From positions 1-42,810 of the IMG/VR virus record IMGVR_UViG_3300022539_000234: 42,810 bases of DNA; one strand, 5' to 3'. This DNA comes from a virus. Each line of letters starts with the position of its first letter. Position 1 is the first letter of the stretch. This document shows, piece after piece, positions 32,270 to 39,669 of the stretch. The position numbers were made by a program, and so were the translations under genes. The notes below the pieces were generated by a model. The model ran no database searches. It was not told the DNA's origin and worked only from the letters and a program-made list of their open reading frames with translations.

Positions 32270-32365
32270 ATGGTATCTAAAATCATTGATTTTATTTTTA
32301 GCGTTCTATTCCTGGCCGCAATAGCCTGGCTTATCGCGCGAGCTGTTTTTGAGATTTTGCACTGA
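32270..32365 (+). CDS. 31-residue membrane peptide
   Basis: An ATG at 32270 opens a 31-residue peptide that is one hydrophobic segment (IIDFIFSVLFLAAIAWLIA) with R and H at the end. It ends 13 bases before the next start. No strong ribosome site is visible, which weakens the call. Position after the endolysin makes a small holin or antiholin possible. Confidence 0.45.
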   Translation: MVSKIIDFIFSVLFLAAIAWLIARAVFEILH

Positions 32366-32378
32366 AAGGAGGTTTTGG

Positions 32379-32546
32379 ATGAGCATAATATCATCAATTT
32401 ATGCCGAAAAAGCAGAGAGAGTAAGAAAGGAGTGGGTAGAAAAGCTAAAATCGGCGACAACAACATCCCGACTCAATGATTCACAAAAACTAATATTAAT
32501 CAAAGAAATAATTGACGAAATGGATGCCTTTTATTTTTCAGAGTAA
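32379..32546 (+). CDS. Small helical hypothetical protein
   Basis: This 55-residue protein follows an ideal AAAGGAGGTTTTGG site. It is helical and charged (EKAERVRKEWVEKLKSATT; LILIKEIIDEMDAFY). No family is recognised. The start at 32379 is chosen because of the ribosome site; a longer frame would start within the preceding peptide gene. Confidence 0.65.
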   Translation: MSIISSIYAEKAERVRKEWVEKLKSATTTSRLNDSQKLILIKEIIDEMDAFYFSE

Positions 32547-32561
32547 TTGAAAGGGGGTATT

Positions 32562-32789
32562 GTGAAAAAACGAAACGAAACTTATAAATCAAGACTTGAT
32601 AAACTTGAGGATATTGTTTTCGAGAAGCAACGAGCACAAACTATGCGCATATTGGAAGAATTGACCGACAGGGCATGTGTACGGCTTCCCGCCAATATGG
32701 ATTTAACTAAGTTTATTGATTGGCTTCGTAGTCTTTATCCGGAATTATATAAATCTAACAAATCGCGGAGCACCATTTTACAGATTTAG
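32562..32789 (+). CDS. Small helical hypothetical protein
   Basis: A GTG start at 32562 sits after AAAGGGGGTATT and gives 75 residues, basic and helical at the front (KKRNETYKSRLDKLEDIVFEK) with a Trp-containing helix later (KFIDWLRSLYPELYK). Its stop overlaps the next start. No family is recognised. Confidence 0.6.
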   Translation: MKKRNETYKSRLDKLEDIVFEKQRAQTMRILEELTDRACVRLPANMDLTKFIDWLRSLYPELYKSNKSRSTILQI

Positions 32790-32998
32790 TGATATTCATA
32801 ATGACCATTGGGTTAGCTTATACAAGCATCCAAGTTGAAAAGATGAAGCAAAGGGTGCTCGTAGCCGAGGCCAAGGTTATTCAACTAAAACAAGCTGTTA
32901 AATGGGTCTCAATCCTTGAGCAGATACTTCCTGAGCTCGCTAAGGACGAGCTTAACCTTCTGGACGAGCAGCTCAGGCAAAAGAAACAAGGAGGATAA
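32789..32998 (+). CDS. Membrane-anchored coiled-coil peptide
   Basis: This 69-residue protein has a hydrophobic start (IFIMTIGLAYTSIQ) and a long helical coil (VEKMKQRVLVAEAKVIQLKQAV). The GTG overlaps the previous stop; an ATG at 32801 is an alternative. The shape recalls an inner-membrane spanin (Rz-like) but is much shorter than usual, and no outer spanin is seen. Its last codons hold the ribosome site of the next gene. Confidence 0.55.
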   Translation: MIFIMTIGLAYTSIQVEKMKQRVLVAEAKVIQLKQAVKWVSILEQILPELAKDELNLLDEQLRQKKQGG

Positions 32999-32999
32999 A

Positions 33000-33833
33000 A
33001 TGTTAAACGGATTAAGCGGAATAAATATTGAGCTCACGTCCAGGTGCAACAAGGATCCTGGTTGCTGGATGTGCGGCCGGAGAAAGATCGAAAAGGAATA
33101 CCCCGAGCTCGTAAATTGGGGGGATATGCCTATCGAGATGGTCCTGCAAATAGCCAAGCAGATCCCAAGAGGAGTATTCGTTCAGCTACATTGGAATGGC
33201 GAGCCGCTCCTATACCCGGACTTGGGCTCAGCGATACGTTACTTTTCTCATTGTTACACCGGTTTAGACACGAATGGCAAGTTGCTTGTAGAAAAGAAGG
33301 ACGAGCTTAGCTTACTTGATACGCTCACGATCTCGGTTATCCAGGATGATCCCGAGGGTGCTGAACAGCTTGAGATCATAGACGAGTATCTTTTACAGAC
33401 TAAATTACCATCGATTGTAATATTTCGCGTGCTTGGGAATATCGGCATAAATAGAGAAATGATCCTGAATGATTTTACCCTTGAATTTAAGGGTGTTAAT
33501 ATAGCAAGGCGTGTCCTTCACTCTCCCAACGGTTCACACGACTACGAAAAGCCAGTCACGATCCCGGAAACCGGAGTATGCCAGGAAATGCTCCACAAGC
33601 TGAGCATAGACCGATTCGGAAACGTGAGCCCATGCGTCAGGTTTGATCCGCATGGTAAAAATAGATTAGGGATAGTCAGTAATATTTCGTCAAAAGATCC
33701 CTTCTTGACCACCCTGAACGATATCTGGTGTTCGGGTGAAAGGCAGAGTTGGGTGCAAGCCCATCTTGAGGGCCGCAGGAGCGACGTGCCGTTGTGCGCT
33801 GAGTGTCATTATTGGGGGATACCGAGGGGGTGA
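33000..33833 (+). CDS. Radical SAM/SPASM enzyme with C-x5-C-x2-C cluster motif
   Basis: This 277-residue protein opens INIELTSRCNKDPGCWMCGR, with C16, C22 and C25, a C-x5-C-x2-C spacing instead of the usual C-x3-C-x2-C. LHWNGEPLLYPDL is the GGE-like SAM motif. The C-terminal half has SPASM-like Cys (VCQEML, VSPCVRF, IWC, PLCAECHYWG) for a second iron-sulfur cluster. SPASM enzymes modify peptides, sugars or proteins. The ATG at 33000 follows AAGGAGGATAA. It is 2.1 kb from the B12-type enzyme and shares its transcript direction. Confidence 0.85.
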   Translation: MLNGLSGINIELTSRCNKDPGCWMCGRRKIEKEYPELVNWGDMPIEMVLQIAKQIPRGVFVQLHWNGEPLLYPDLGSAIRYFSHCYTGLDTNGKLLVEKKDELSLLDTLTISVIQDDPEGAEQLEIIDEYLLQTKLPSIVIFRVLGNIGINREMILNDFTLEFKGVNIARRVLHSPNGSHDYEKPVTIPETGVCQEMLHKLSIDRFGNVSPCVRFDPHGKNRLGIVSNISSKDPFLTTLNDIWCSGERQSWVQAHLEGRRSDVPLCAECHYWGIPRG

Positions 33834-33834
33834 G

Positions 33835-34074
33835 ATGAATAAAGAACAGGTTCAAAAACATTTTAACAGCCGCTTAAAAGAGAATGACCTGCGAGCAGGT
33901 TCTAATTATATGATAGACGCAAAAGATACGGTTTGGTGGTGTGAGGTTTGGGTCTTGGGTGGAATTTGGTTTATTAAAGAGATTAGCAAAAAAACAGTAA
34001 GTCAGAAAGAATATTATAATAAAAAAATATGGGCTGAATTACGTGAAGATACTCTATGGGAAAAAAGGAAGTGA
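33835..34074 (+). CDS. Hypothetical protein
   Basis: This 79-residue protein starts two bases after the radical SAM stop, with GAGGGGGTGAG as site. It has a helical front (KEQVQKHFNSRLKENDL), a Trp-rich strand pair (VWWCEVWVLGGIWFIKEI) and a basic end. No family is recognised. Confidence 0.65.
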   Translation: MNKEQVQKHFNSRLKENDLRAGSNYMIDAKDTVWWCEVWVLGGIWFIKEISKKTVSQKEYYNKKIWAELREDTLWEKRK

Positions 34075-34078
34075 ATAA

Positions 34079-34348
34079 ATGAACAAAAGAAATTTAGGGG
34101 TTTTCAGGATCAATGCTCAGATTGTGGAAAATAAGCCGGACGAGGTTGCAGAGATGTTCGCGCTCTTAAAAATTGTGCCTCTAAAAGTCGAATATCGGCC
34201 GGATTGGGACGCCTATCAATACTTAGCGATAGGTGAGGGGTTTCCAGAGCTCAAAGAACATCATCCCGCCCCGGAATACGAGATTGTCGTAAGGAAATTT
34301 AATACATCTGGGTTTCCGGTATTAGTTGAGGCCGTTAGGAGTGAATAA
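34079..34348 (+). CDS. Hypothetical protein
   Basis: This 89-residue protein is alpha/beta (GVFRINAQIVENKPDEVAEMFALLK; LKVEYRPDWDAYQYLAIG; YEIVVRK). This make-up is like small phage proteins that carry ubiquitin-like or ferredoxin-like folds, but no family is recognised. AAAGGAAGTGAATAA precedes its ATG. Confidence 0.65.
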   Translation: MNKRNLGVFRINAQIVENKPDEVAEMFALLKIVPLKVEYRPDWDAYQYLAIGEGFPELKEHHPAPEYEIVVRKFNTSGFPVLVEAVRSE

Positions 34349-34351
34349 AAA

Positions 34352-34600
34352 ATGATGAAAAAAAATAAAACTATATTAAAGTGCTTCCCTTCTAAAATGA
34401 TAACTATTCAGGGAAAAAAGTTTGTAATTACACCTTTCAACGTGAGAAGAATAGATAAGCCTGCCAAAGATGATGAATTAAATATAGAAATGGGTTGCGA
34501 TTGTGGCGATGATAATAATAAAAATAACGGCAAACCAAAACCATGGGCTGACCTTTTGGATGTATTTGAATTTGATACAGAAAAAAAAGACTTGACATAA
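34352..34600 (+). CDS. Small protein with Cys pair and Asp/Asn tract
   Basis: This 82-residue protein has two N-terminal basic strands (TILKCFPSKMITIQGKKFVIT) and then MGCDCGDDNNKNNGKPKPW, a C-x-C pair next to an Asp/Asn-rich turn that could bind metal. It is the last gene before the late control region; the -35 box of the late promoter overlaps its last codons. Confidence 0.6.
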   Translation: MMKKNKTILKCFPSKMITIQGKKFVITPFNVRRIDKPAKDDELNIEMGCDCGDDNNKNNGKPKPWADLLDVFEFDTEKKDLT

Positions 34601-34621
34601 CATTTTGTCATAGAGTATAAA
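34592..34621 (+). promoter_or_regulatory. Strong promoter before the late operon
   Basis: Perfect TTGACA (34592-34597), 18-base spacer and TATAAA (34616-34621). Its start near 34628 gives a short leader that meets a terminator after about 95 bases, in front of the terminase genes. The arrangement matches lambdoid late promoters, where an antiterminator lets polymerase through. Confidence 0.75.
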
Positions 34622-34627
34622 AATCGA

Positions 34628-34723
34628 TTCAGCTAATATATTGGGCTCAAAGCCTGAGAAATGAGCTGATTTCCATCTTATTCTCCTCTTTATAAAGCTC
34701 GGGCTTCGGCCCGGGCTTTTTTT
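34628..34723 (+). ncRNA. Short leader RNA ended by a terminator
   Basis: Between the promoter and the terminator lies a 95-base non-coding stretch. It can form a stem CAGCT/AGCTG closing a smaller GGCT-CAA-AGCC hairpin, followed by a U/C-rich linker (TTATTCTCCTCTT). It would be made as a free short RNA unless transcription reads on into the late genes. It may be only the leader of the late operon, as lambda 6S RNA is, or a regulatory RNA. Confidence 0.55.
34694..34723 (+). terminator. UUCG terminator in late leader
   Basis: AAAGCTCGGGC-TTCG-GCCCGGGCTTTTTTT: eight pairs with one G-T wobble, a stable TTCG loop and seven T's. It is the best intrinsic terminator in the window and lies between a strong promoter and the terminase genes. 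Confidence 0.85.
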
Positions 34724-34751
34724 GTCTTGAGTTGATCCCTCAAGAGTAAAA

Positions 34752-34810
34752 CCCAACAAAACATAAAGCTGTTTCTGGTGCACCAGCCAGGAGCGGCTTT
34801 TTTTGTTGGG
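34752..34810 (+). terminator. Second long hairpin / terminator in late leader
   Basis: CCCAACAAAA (34752-34761) pairs with TTTTGTTGGG (34801-34810), and AAAGC pairs with GCTTT within, 15 pairs with a 3-base bulge. The loop holds CTGGTGCACCAG, a perfect palindrome. The GCTTTTTTT run would stop transcription; the outer stem may instead act as an antitermination or RNA-binding element. Confidence 0.65.
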
Positions 34811-34833
34811 GAAGGTATAAAAAAAAATACACC

Positions 34834-34847
34834 ACTCAGTACTGAGT
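34834..34847. repeat. Palindrome ACTCAGTACTGAGT, site 1
   Basis: This perfect 14-base palindrome has CTCAG/CTGAG arms. A second site with the same arms lies 76 bases on (34911-34926). Such paired sites in front of terminase genes could bind a regulator or the small terminase. Confidence 0.6.
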
Positions 34848-34910
34848 ACTTAGTTAGACGATTTTTTAGAGAAAACTGTCAACCACGGGTTTTTAGCTCT
34901 TTTTACCCCT

Positions 34911-34926
34911 CTCAGTACTGCCTGAG
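34911..34926. repeat. Palindrome CTCAG-N6-CTGAG, site 2
   Basis: CTCAGTACTGCCTGAG repeats the first 10 bases of site 1 (CTCAGTACTG) exactly, but the two arms are 6 bases apart, not 2. It touches the following palindrome. Confidence 0.6.
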
Positions 34927-34940
34927 CCTTCTAGAAGGCT
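34925..34940. repeat. Perfect palindrome AGCCTTCTAGAAGGCT
   Basis: This 16-base perfect inverted repeat lies about 60 bases before the terminase gene, right after site 2. It could fold as a hairpin in RNA or serve as a dimer-binding site in DNA. Apart from these palindromes, nothing else was recognised in the 402 bases between 34601 and 35002. Confidence 0.6.
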
Positions 34941-35002
34941 ATTGAGCTGAAAAATTAGCAAAGGGATTATTGATAAGGAAAAGATGCTGGAGATTTAGAA
35001 CA

Positions 35003-35473
35003 GTGACACAAAAGACAGACAAAGGTGGAAGGCCGCCAACATACGATGAGAGCTATCACCCTAATGAAGCTTACGAGCTCATAGTTGAGATGGGAGCAAA
35101 TAACGCTAAGCTCGCTCGTAAATTTCATATTGATCAAGGTACGATTAACAAATGGCTCGCACAACATGAGGAGTTTCGCAAGAAAGTGATCGAGGCCCAG
35201 GATATTTGGAACACAGGGGAGATTACGATTGCGCTTGTGAAGCGAGCAAAAGGCTTTGAATTTACTGAAACGACGAGAGAAGGTATCGGTACTAATATGT
35301 TTGTTACCAAGAAAGTCCGCAAGTTTATTGCACCTGATACTCCGGCGATCAAATTTGCTCTTACCAACATGGCGCCTAAGCGATTCGCCGAGAAAAAGGA
35401 GCTCAAAGTCGAAACGCCTGATACATTAGAGCTCATAATCAACACAGGAGTAAAGGAGGTAACTAAGAAATGA
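35003..35473 (+). CDS. Terminase small subunit
   Basis: This 156-residue protein (from GTG 35003) has an N-terminal helix-turn-helix (NEAYELIVEMGANNAKLARKF, then TINKWLAQHEEF) and a helical rest with AKGFEFTETTREG and PAIKFALTNMAPKRF, a pattern of small terminases. It recognises the packaging site and forms a ring feeding the large subunit. The start is uncertain: GTG 35003 has GGAG 10 bases upstream, TTG 34970 has AAGGGA close by and would add 11 residues. It overlaps the next frame (ATGA). Confidence 0.82.
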   Translation: MTQKTDKGGRPPTYDESYHPNEAYELIVEMGANNAKLARKFHIDQGTINKWLAQHEEFRKKVIEAQDIWNTGEITIALVKRAKGFEFTETTREGIGTNMFVTKKVRKFIAPDTPAIKFALTNMAPKRFAEKKELKVETPDTLELIINTGVKEVTKK

Positions 35474-35631
35474 CGGAAATAACACCTGCACAGAGAATAA
35501 TAAACGAAGTCGGGGAGGCTTTAAAGATATATAAACCACGATTTGAGAATGTTCCAGTTTTTGAAACTTTAATTGAGGCTGATTTTGAGTGGCCAGAATG
35601 GGTTATTTATGAAGATCCGCCACGTATATAA
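35470..35631 (+). CDS. 53-residue protein overlapping terminase large start
   Basis: ATG overlaps the small terminase stop (ATGA), with AAAGGAGGTAAC upstream. The acidic protein (TEITPAQRIINEVGEALKIYKPRF ... EWPEWVIYEDPPRI) ends 23 bases inside the large terminase frame. It could be a separate small protein or the true N-terminal part of the large subunit if the frame is shifted. The good ribosome site belongs to this frame, not to the large subunit. Confidence 0.6.
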   Translation: MTEITPAQRIINEVGEALKIYKPRFENVPVFETLIEADFEWPEWVIYEDPPRI

Positions 35632-37075
35632 TGCACATCCCACGATAAGCCACTTTCATGCGAGCAGGGCTTTTCATAGGTGTATCAGAGGACCAAGAGG
35701 AAGCGGTAAATCAACGGGCTGTTCAATGGAGCTGATGGTAAAGGGCCAGGGACAAGAGCCCGACTTAGATATGCGTCGACATACTCGCTTCGCAGTTATC
35801 AGAAACACATATCGAGAGCTGGAAGATACCACGCTTAAAACATGGTTGAGATGGTTCCCGGAAGATCATTTCGGAGTTTTCAACTATAACAAGATGCGAC
35901 ACATGATCAGGTGGCGAGATCTTGAGATGGAAGTACTTTTCAGGGCATTGGACCGTCCTGGTGATGTTAGGAAAACACTTTCCCTTGAACTCACCGGCGC
36001 ATGGGTCAACGAGGCAAGGGAAGTGCCATTTAGTATCATTGAAGCCCTGGGTGATGCTGTCGGCAGATACCCGCCGGTCGTGAACGGCAAGGGCGGTCCC
36101 ACCTGGCAGGGGATACTAATGGACACTAACTCACCCGATAGTTTTAATTGGTGGTATCGACTGAGCGAAAAAGAGAAGGGGAAGTTAAACCCTGAAATGT
36201 GGGAGTTTTTCAACCAACCAGGTGGCCTAATTGAAAGAGATGGGGAATTTTACCCGAATCCAGAAGCGGAGAACCTCTTAAACCTTAAAGTTCCGAGCAA
36301 GATCAACTATTATATGTTCAAGAAAGAAGGTAAAACCCTTGACCATATCAGGATATATTACTGTAATCAGTACGGATTTATTGTTGAAGGCAGACCCGTG
36401 CACCCCGAGTTTGTCGACGCTGTTCATGTGGCAAAAGAAATCCTATACCCTGTACCTGATAGAGTGATTTATATTGGCATTGACTTTGGCTTAACCCCGG
36501 CTGCTTTGTTCGGGCAAAGGCTGGTTGATGGCAGATGGATAGTGTTCGAAGAGGTTATAAGTGAGCACATGGGCACAGCTCGATTTGCAGATATGCTTTT
36601 GCCGGTGATGAATGGCAAATATAAGGGATTTAAGTTTCAGATATACGGGGATCCGGCCGGAGATAATGAATCCGAAACAGACGAAAGGACTCCATTTCAG
36701 ATATTAGCTGCAAAGGGCATAAAGGCGGATAAGGCATGGCGTAATAATGACACTACGATTAGGCGAGAGTCACTCAGGGCGCCTCTTTTACGTTTAATAG
36801 ATGGCAGACCGGGGTTTCTTTTATCTCCCACTTGTGAAGTCACCAGGCACGCCCTTAAAGGTGGTTTTCATTATAGACGGATACAGGTATCAGGCGTAGA
36901 AAAGTATCACGAAAAACCGGAGAAAAATCAATATTCACATCCGGCAGAGGCTTGTGAGTATATGTGCTTAGGTGCAGGAGAAGGACAGCTTGCAGTTGGT
37001 TCACAGCCAAAAGTGACGGCAAAACCATATAAGGCTCCGCATTATCGAGAGCAAAGATTAGGATGGATGGCATAA
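35609..37075 (+). CDS. Terminase large subunit (ATPase and nuclease)
   Basis: This 488-residue protein has Walker A GPRGSGKST at residues 28-36, a Walker B-like GAWVNEARE segment, then the nuclease strand VIYIGIDFGLTPAALFG with its Asp and IYGDPAGD, which fit the RNase H-like metal site. It drives DNA into the head and cuts concatemers. The start is uncertain: ATG 35609 has a weak site and gives a short N-terminus before Walker A. The upstream overlapping 53-residue frame may supply missing residues. Length is near P22 gp2 (499). Confidence 0.88.
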   Translation: MKIRHVYNAHPTISHFHASRAFHRCIRGPRGSGKSTGCSMELMVKGQGQEPDLDMRRHTRFAVIRNTYRELEDTTLKTWLRWFPEDHFGVFNYNKMRHMIRWRDLEMEVLFRALDRPGDVRKTLSLELTGAWVNEAREVPFSIIEALGDAVGRYPPVVNGKGGPTWQGILMDTNSPDSFNWWYRLSEKEKGKLNPEMWEFFNQPGGLIERDGEFYPNPEAENLLNLKVPSKINYYMFKKEGKTLDHIRIYYCNQYGFIVEGRPVHPEFVDAVHVAKEILYPVPDRVIYIGIDFGLTPAALFGQRLVDGRWIVFEEVISEHMGTARFADMLLPVMNGKYKGFKFQIYGDPAGDNESETDERTPFQILAAKGIKADKAWRNNDTTIRRESLRAPLLRLIDGRPGFLLSPTCEVTRHALKGGFHYRRIQVSGVEKYHEKPEKNQYSHPAEACEYMCLGAGEGQLAVGSQPKVTAKPYKAPHYREQRLGWMA

Positions 37076-37076
37076 G

Positions 37077-37298
37077 ATGGAAAAAATTAAATATAAAGAT
37101 CAAATTATTACGAAAACAGAGCAAAAGTTTAACCTAATAGATCGCATACGAATTTTATTTGGTTGCTCAGTTCATTTACGGATTGAGACTCATACCGAGC
37201 ATTTGCCGGGTATGGTAATTTCAGAAAGCAAGGGATGGGTTGAACCATATTTTAAACAGAAAAATAAACTTAGCGGAGCATACGAAAGAACTGAATAA
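37077..37298 (+). CDS. Small protein between terminase and portal
   Basis: This 73-residue protein is basic and beta-rich (EKIKYKDQIITKTEQKFNLIDRIRILFG; LHLPGMVISES region). It resembles small proteins often found between terminase and portal in phages, without known role. The ATG follows the previous stop by one base and its own stop lies two bases before the portal start. Confidence 0.65.
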   Translation: MEKIKYKDQIITKTEQKFNLIDRIRILFGCSVHLRIETHTEHLPGMVISESKGWVEPYFKQKNKLSGAYERTE

Positions 37299-37300
37299 TT

Positions 37301-39247
37301 ATGGAAATTAAAGCAGAAAAGCCAGGAACGATTGAAATTAAAGCCGACCACAAATCAAACGCAGATCTATTGAAATTAGCCCAGGAGCGGTACACGTCAG
37401 CGGTTGAGGCTCACGAGACTAACCGGAATAATTCAATCGAGGATCTTGAGTTTATCGAGGGCGGACATCAGTGGCCGGAAGAATTAAGTGGCCCAAGAGA
37501 TATAGCTGGGCAACCATGCCTCGAAATTAACAAGCTCCCTGGGTATCTCGATCAACTCGTAGGAGAACAAAGGCAGAACCGGCCGGCGATCAAGGTTGTT
37601 CCCTTCGATTCGGAGTCGGATCCCGAAACAGCGGAGATTTTCACAGGGCTTATTCGTAATATCGAATATGTATCTATGGCAAGGGTGGCCTACGATCACG
37701 CTTTTGAACACGCCGCGGCTTGCGGAGAGGGCTTTTTCCAGATACTTACCGAGTACGCCGAGGATGATATCTTCGAGCAAAATATAATAGTCAAGCCGAT
37801 CCTGAACTCCTCGACCGTTCATTGGGATCCGAGTGCCGAGGATGTCACGCTTAAAGATGCTGATTGGTTTTTCGTAGAGACGAAAATAAAGCGACACGAC
37901 TTCGAGAAGAAACACCCAAATAGTGCGCTTGTAGGATGGAATGACACCGAAGATTACGACGTAGAATGGGTGACAAAGGACGAGATCAAAGTTGCCGCAT
38001 ACTGGCTAAAGGTCCCGATCGAAAAAATGATTTACCAGGTGTTAAACAATGACGGCAGCACAAAGATAGTTGAGAAGCTCGAAGAAGGCCAGGAATCCGT
38101 AAAGGAGCGACTCGTAAAGACCCATAAGGTTGTGAGGTATCTCATCACGAGCCACGATGTATTAGAGGGCCCGAGCGACTTTGCTTCAAAGTATATTCCG
38201 ATTGTTCCGGTATGGGGTAAAGAGCTGAACGTAAACGGCCGAAGGGTGCTCCGGGGTATAGTACGACACGCTAAAGATCCCCAAAGGATTTATAACTATT
38301 CAAGATCGCACGGCGTAGAGATCACGAGCTTACAGCCCAAAAGTCCGTTCTTAGCCACACCCAAGCAGCTTGAGGGCCACGAAAAACAATGGAACAGGGC
38401 TAATAAAGAAAACTATGTTTACCTGTATTACAATCCTGATCCAGAAGCGGCCGACACGAAACCTACGAGGCAGCCACCGCCACAGGCCAGTTCAGCGATT
38501 CAACAAGAGATCATTATAGCAGATCAGGAGATTGACGATACAACGGGATTGTACGAGGCAAGCCGGGGCCAAAGATCGAACGAGAAATCCGGCAAGGCGA
38601 TACTCGCGAGGCAGGCTAAGGGATCTATAGCGAATTTCGCTTATATGGATAACCTGGCGCGATCGAAGATCCACGCTGGTAAAATCTATATTGATTTAAT
38701 TCAGAATGTTTACGACACCGAGCGGATCGTGCGGATTATGAACGAAGACGAAACCACTCAGCATATTACCATTAATTCCTATGATGAAAAGGAAAGCAAG
38801 CCGCTCAATGATATCACTATCGGTAAATATGACGCCATAGTCACGATAGGCCCATCGTATGTCACGCAGAGAGAGGAAGCGAGCGACAGCATGATGGCGT
38901 TTATCACAGCTTACCCAGCCGCAGCACCCATTATCGGCGATCTTATTGCTAAGAATCAGAACTGGCAGGGCGCCGACAAAATAGCCGAGAGACTCAAGAA
39001 ACTTTTACCGCCTGGCATAGCAGACGAGGAAGATAAAGACAAGTCCACCCCAGGGAGCGGCCCAGCCCAGCCGGGTCAACCTCCGCCCGGTCAAGCCGCT
39101 CCCCCCGCCCCTGAGCAGATACAGGCTGGTATTGAAATTAAAATATTACAGGTGAAATTAGAACAGGAAAAGGCGGATTTAAAGAAAAAGCAAGTTCAAG
39201 TCCAGGTAGAACAGAAGAAATTAAGTATGGAAGGAGGTGGGTTTTAA
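37301..39247 (+). CDS. Portal protein, P22 gp1-like
   Basis: This 648-residue protein (P22 portal 725) has the P22-portal signature: NSIEDLEFIEGGHQWPEE at about residues 44-61, PCLEINKLPGYLDQLVGEQRQNRPAI (about 70-95) and CGEGFFQI. The middle has HWDPSAEDVTLKDADWFFVE. The C-terminal 70 residues are Pro/Gln-rich then coiled-coil (the barrel). It forms the dodecameric DNA channel at one head vertex. Confidence 0.92.
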   Translation: MEIKAEKPGTIEIKADHKSNADLLKLAQERYTSAVEAHETNRNNSIEDLEFIEGGHQWPEELSGPRDIAGQPCLEINKLPGYLDQLVGEQRQNRPAIKVVPFDSESDPETAEIFTGLIRNIEYVSMARVAYDHAFEHAAACGEGFFQILTEYAEDDIFEQNIIVKPILNSSTVHWDPSAEDVTLKDADWFFVETKIKRHDFEKKHPNSALVGWNDTEDYDVEWVTKDEIKVAAYWLKVPIEKMIYQVLNNDGSTKIVEKLEEGQESVKERLVKTHKVVRYLITSHDVLEGPSDFASKYIPIVPVWGKELNVNGRRVLRGIVRHAKDPQRIYNYSRSHGVEITSLQPKSPFLATPKQLEGHEKQWNRANKENYVYLYYNPDPEAADTKPTRQPPPQASSAIQQEIIIADQEIDDTTGLYEASRGQRSNEKSGKAILARQAKGSIANFAYMDNLARSKIHAGKIYIDLIQNVYDTERIVRIMNEDETTQHITINSYDEKESKPLNDITIGKYDAIVTIGPSYVTQREEASDSMMAFITAYPAAAPIIGDLIAKNQNWQGADKIAERLKKLLPPGIADEEDKDKSTPGSGPAQPGQPPPGQAAPPAPEQIQAGIEIKILQVKLEQEKADLKKKQVQVQVEQKKLSMEGGGF

Positions 39248-39248
39248 T

Positions 39249-39407
39249 ATGCACTTTAAAATATTCATGGCGATTAAAATTGGTTACATTTTAGTAACCG
39301 AGATTAAAAAGGCAGCTAAGGATAAACATATAACTATAGATGAGGGGATGATGATATTAAGTAAAGTATTAAAAATTCTTGGTATATCTATCTCGGGCCC
39401 ATTTTAA
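39249..39407 (+). CDS. 52-residue hypothetical protein
   Basis: The ATG follows the portal stop by 1 base with GGAGGTGG as ribosome site. The peptide is basic and helical with a hydrophobic start (FKIFMAIKIGYILVTEIKKAA) and an IDEGMMILSKVLKILGI segment. No family is recognised. Confidence 0.6.
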   Translation: MHFKIFMAIKIGYILVTEIKKAAKDKHITIDEGMMILSKVLKILGISISGPF

Positions 39408-39435
39408 AACAATAATTTAAATAAGGAGCGTTAAA

Positions 39436-39666
39436 ATGGCAAAGAAAACAATGGACGGTCTGATCATGGCTAATGTGCTCGACTTCGCCGATTACTTAAC
39501 CGGGCTCGCCGAAGATCAAGAGCTCGTAATGTCCCGGCGCAGGGATCCGGCGATCATGAAAGGCCACGTCAAGCGGTGGGCTGGTATGAGAAAGGTTCAT
39601 GCTATACCACAAAAAAGGAAAATGAAAGGGGCGATCGAGCATTATCCGCCCGGGAAAGCAGGGTAA
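39436..39666 (+). CDS. Small basic protein before the repeat genes
   Basis: This 76-residue protein starts after ATAAGGAGCGTTAAA. It is helical (DFADYLTGLAEDQELV) then basic (SRRRDPAIMKGHVKRW). The junction of the terminal repeat falls in it: base 39578 equals base 1 of the window. No family is recognised; it may be a small virion protein. Confidence 0.7.
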   Translation: MAKKTMDGLIMANVLDFADYLTGLAEDQELVMSRRRDPAIMKGHVKRWAGMRKVHAIPQKRKMKGAIEHYPPGKAG

Positions 39667-39669
39667 ATT

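Noticed and set aside
33736-33834. N-terminal extension of the 79-residue gene after the radical SAM gene
   Set aside because: It overlaps the SPASM region in another frame; the ATG at 33835 has a GGGGGTGAG site.
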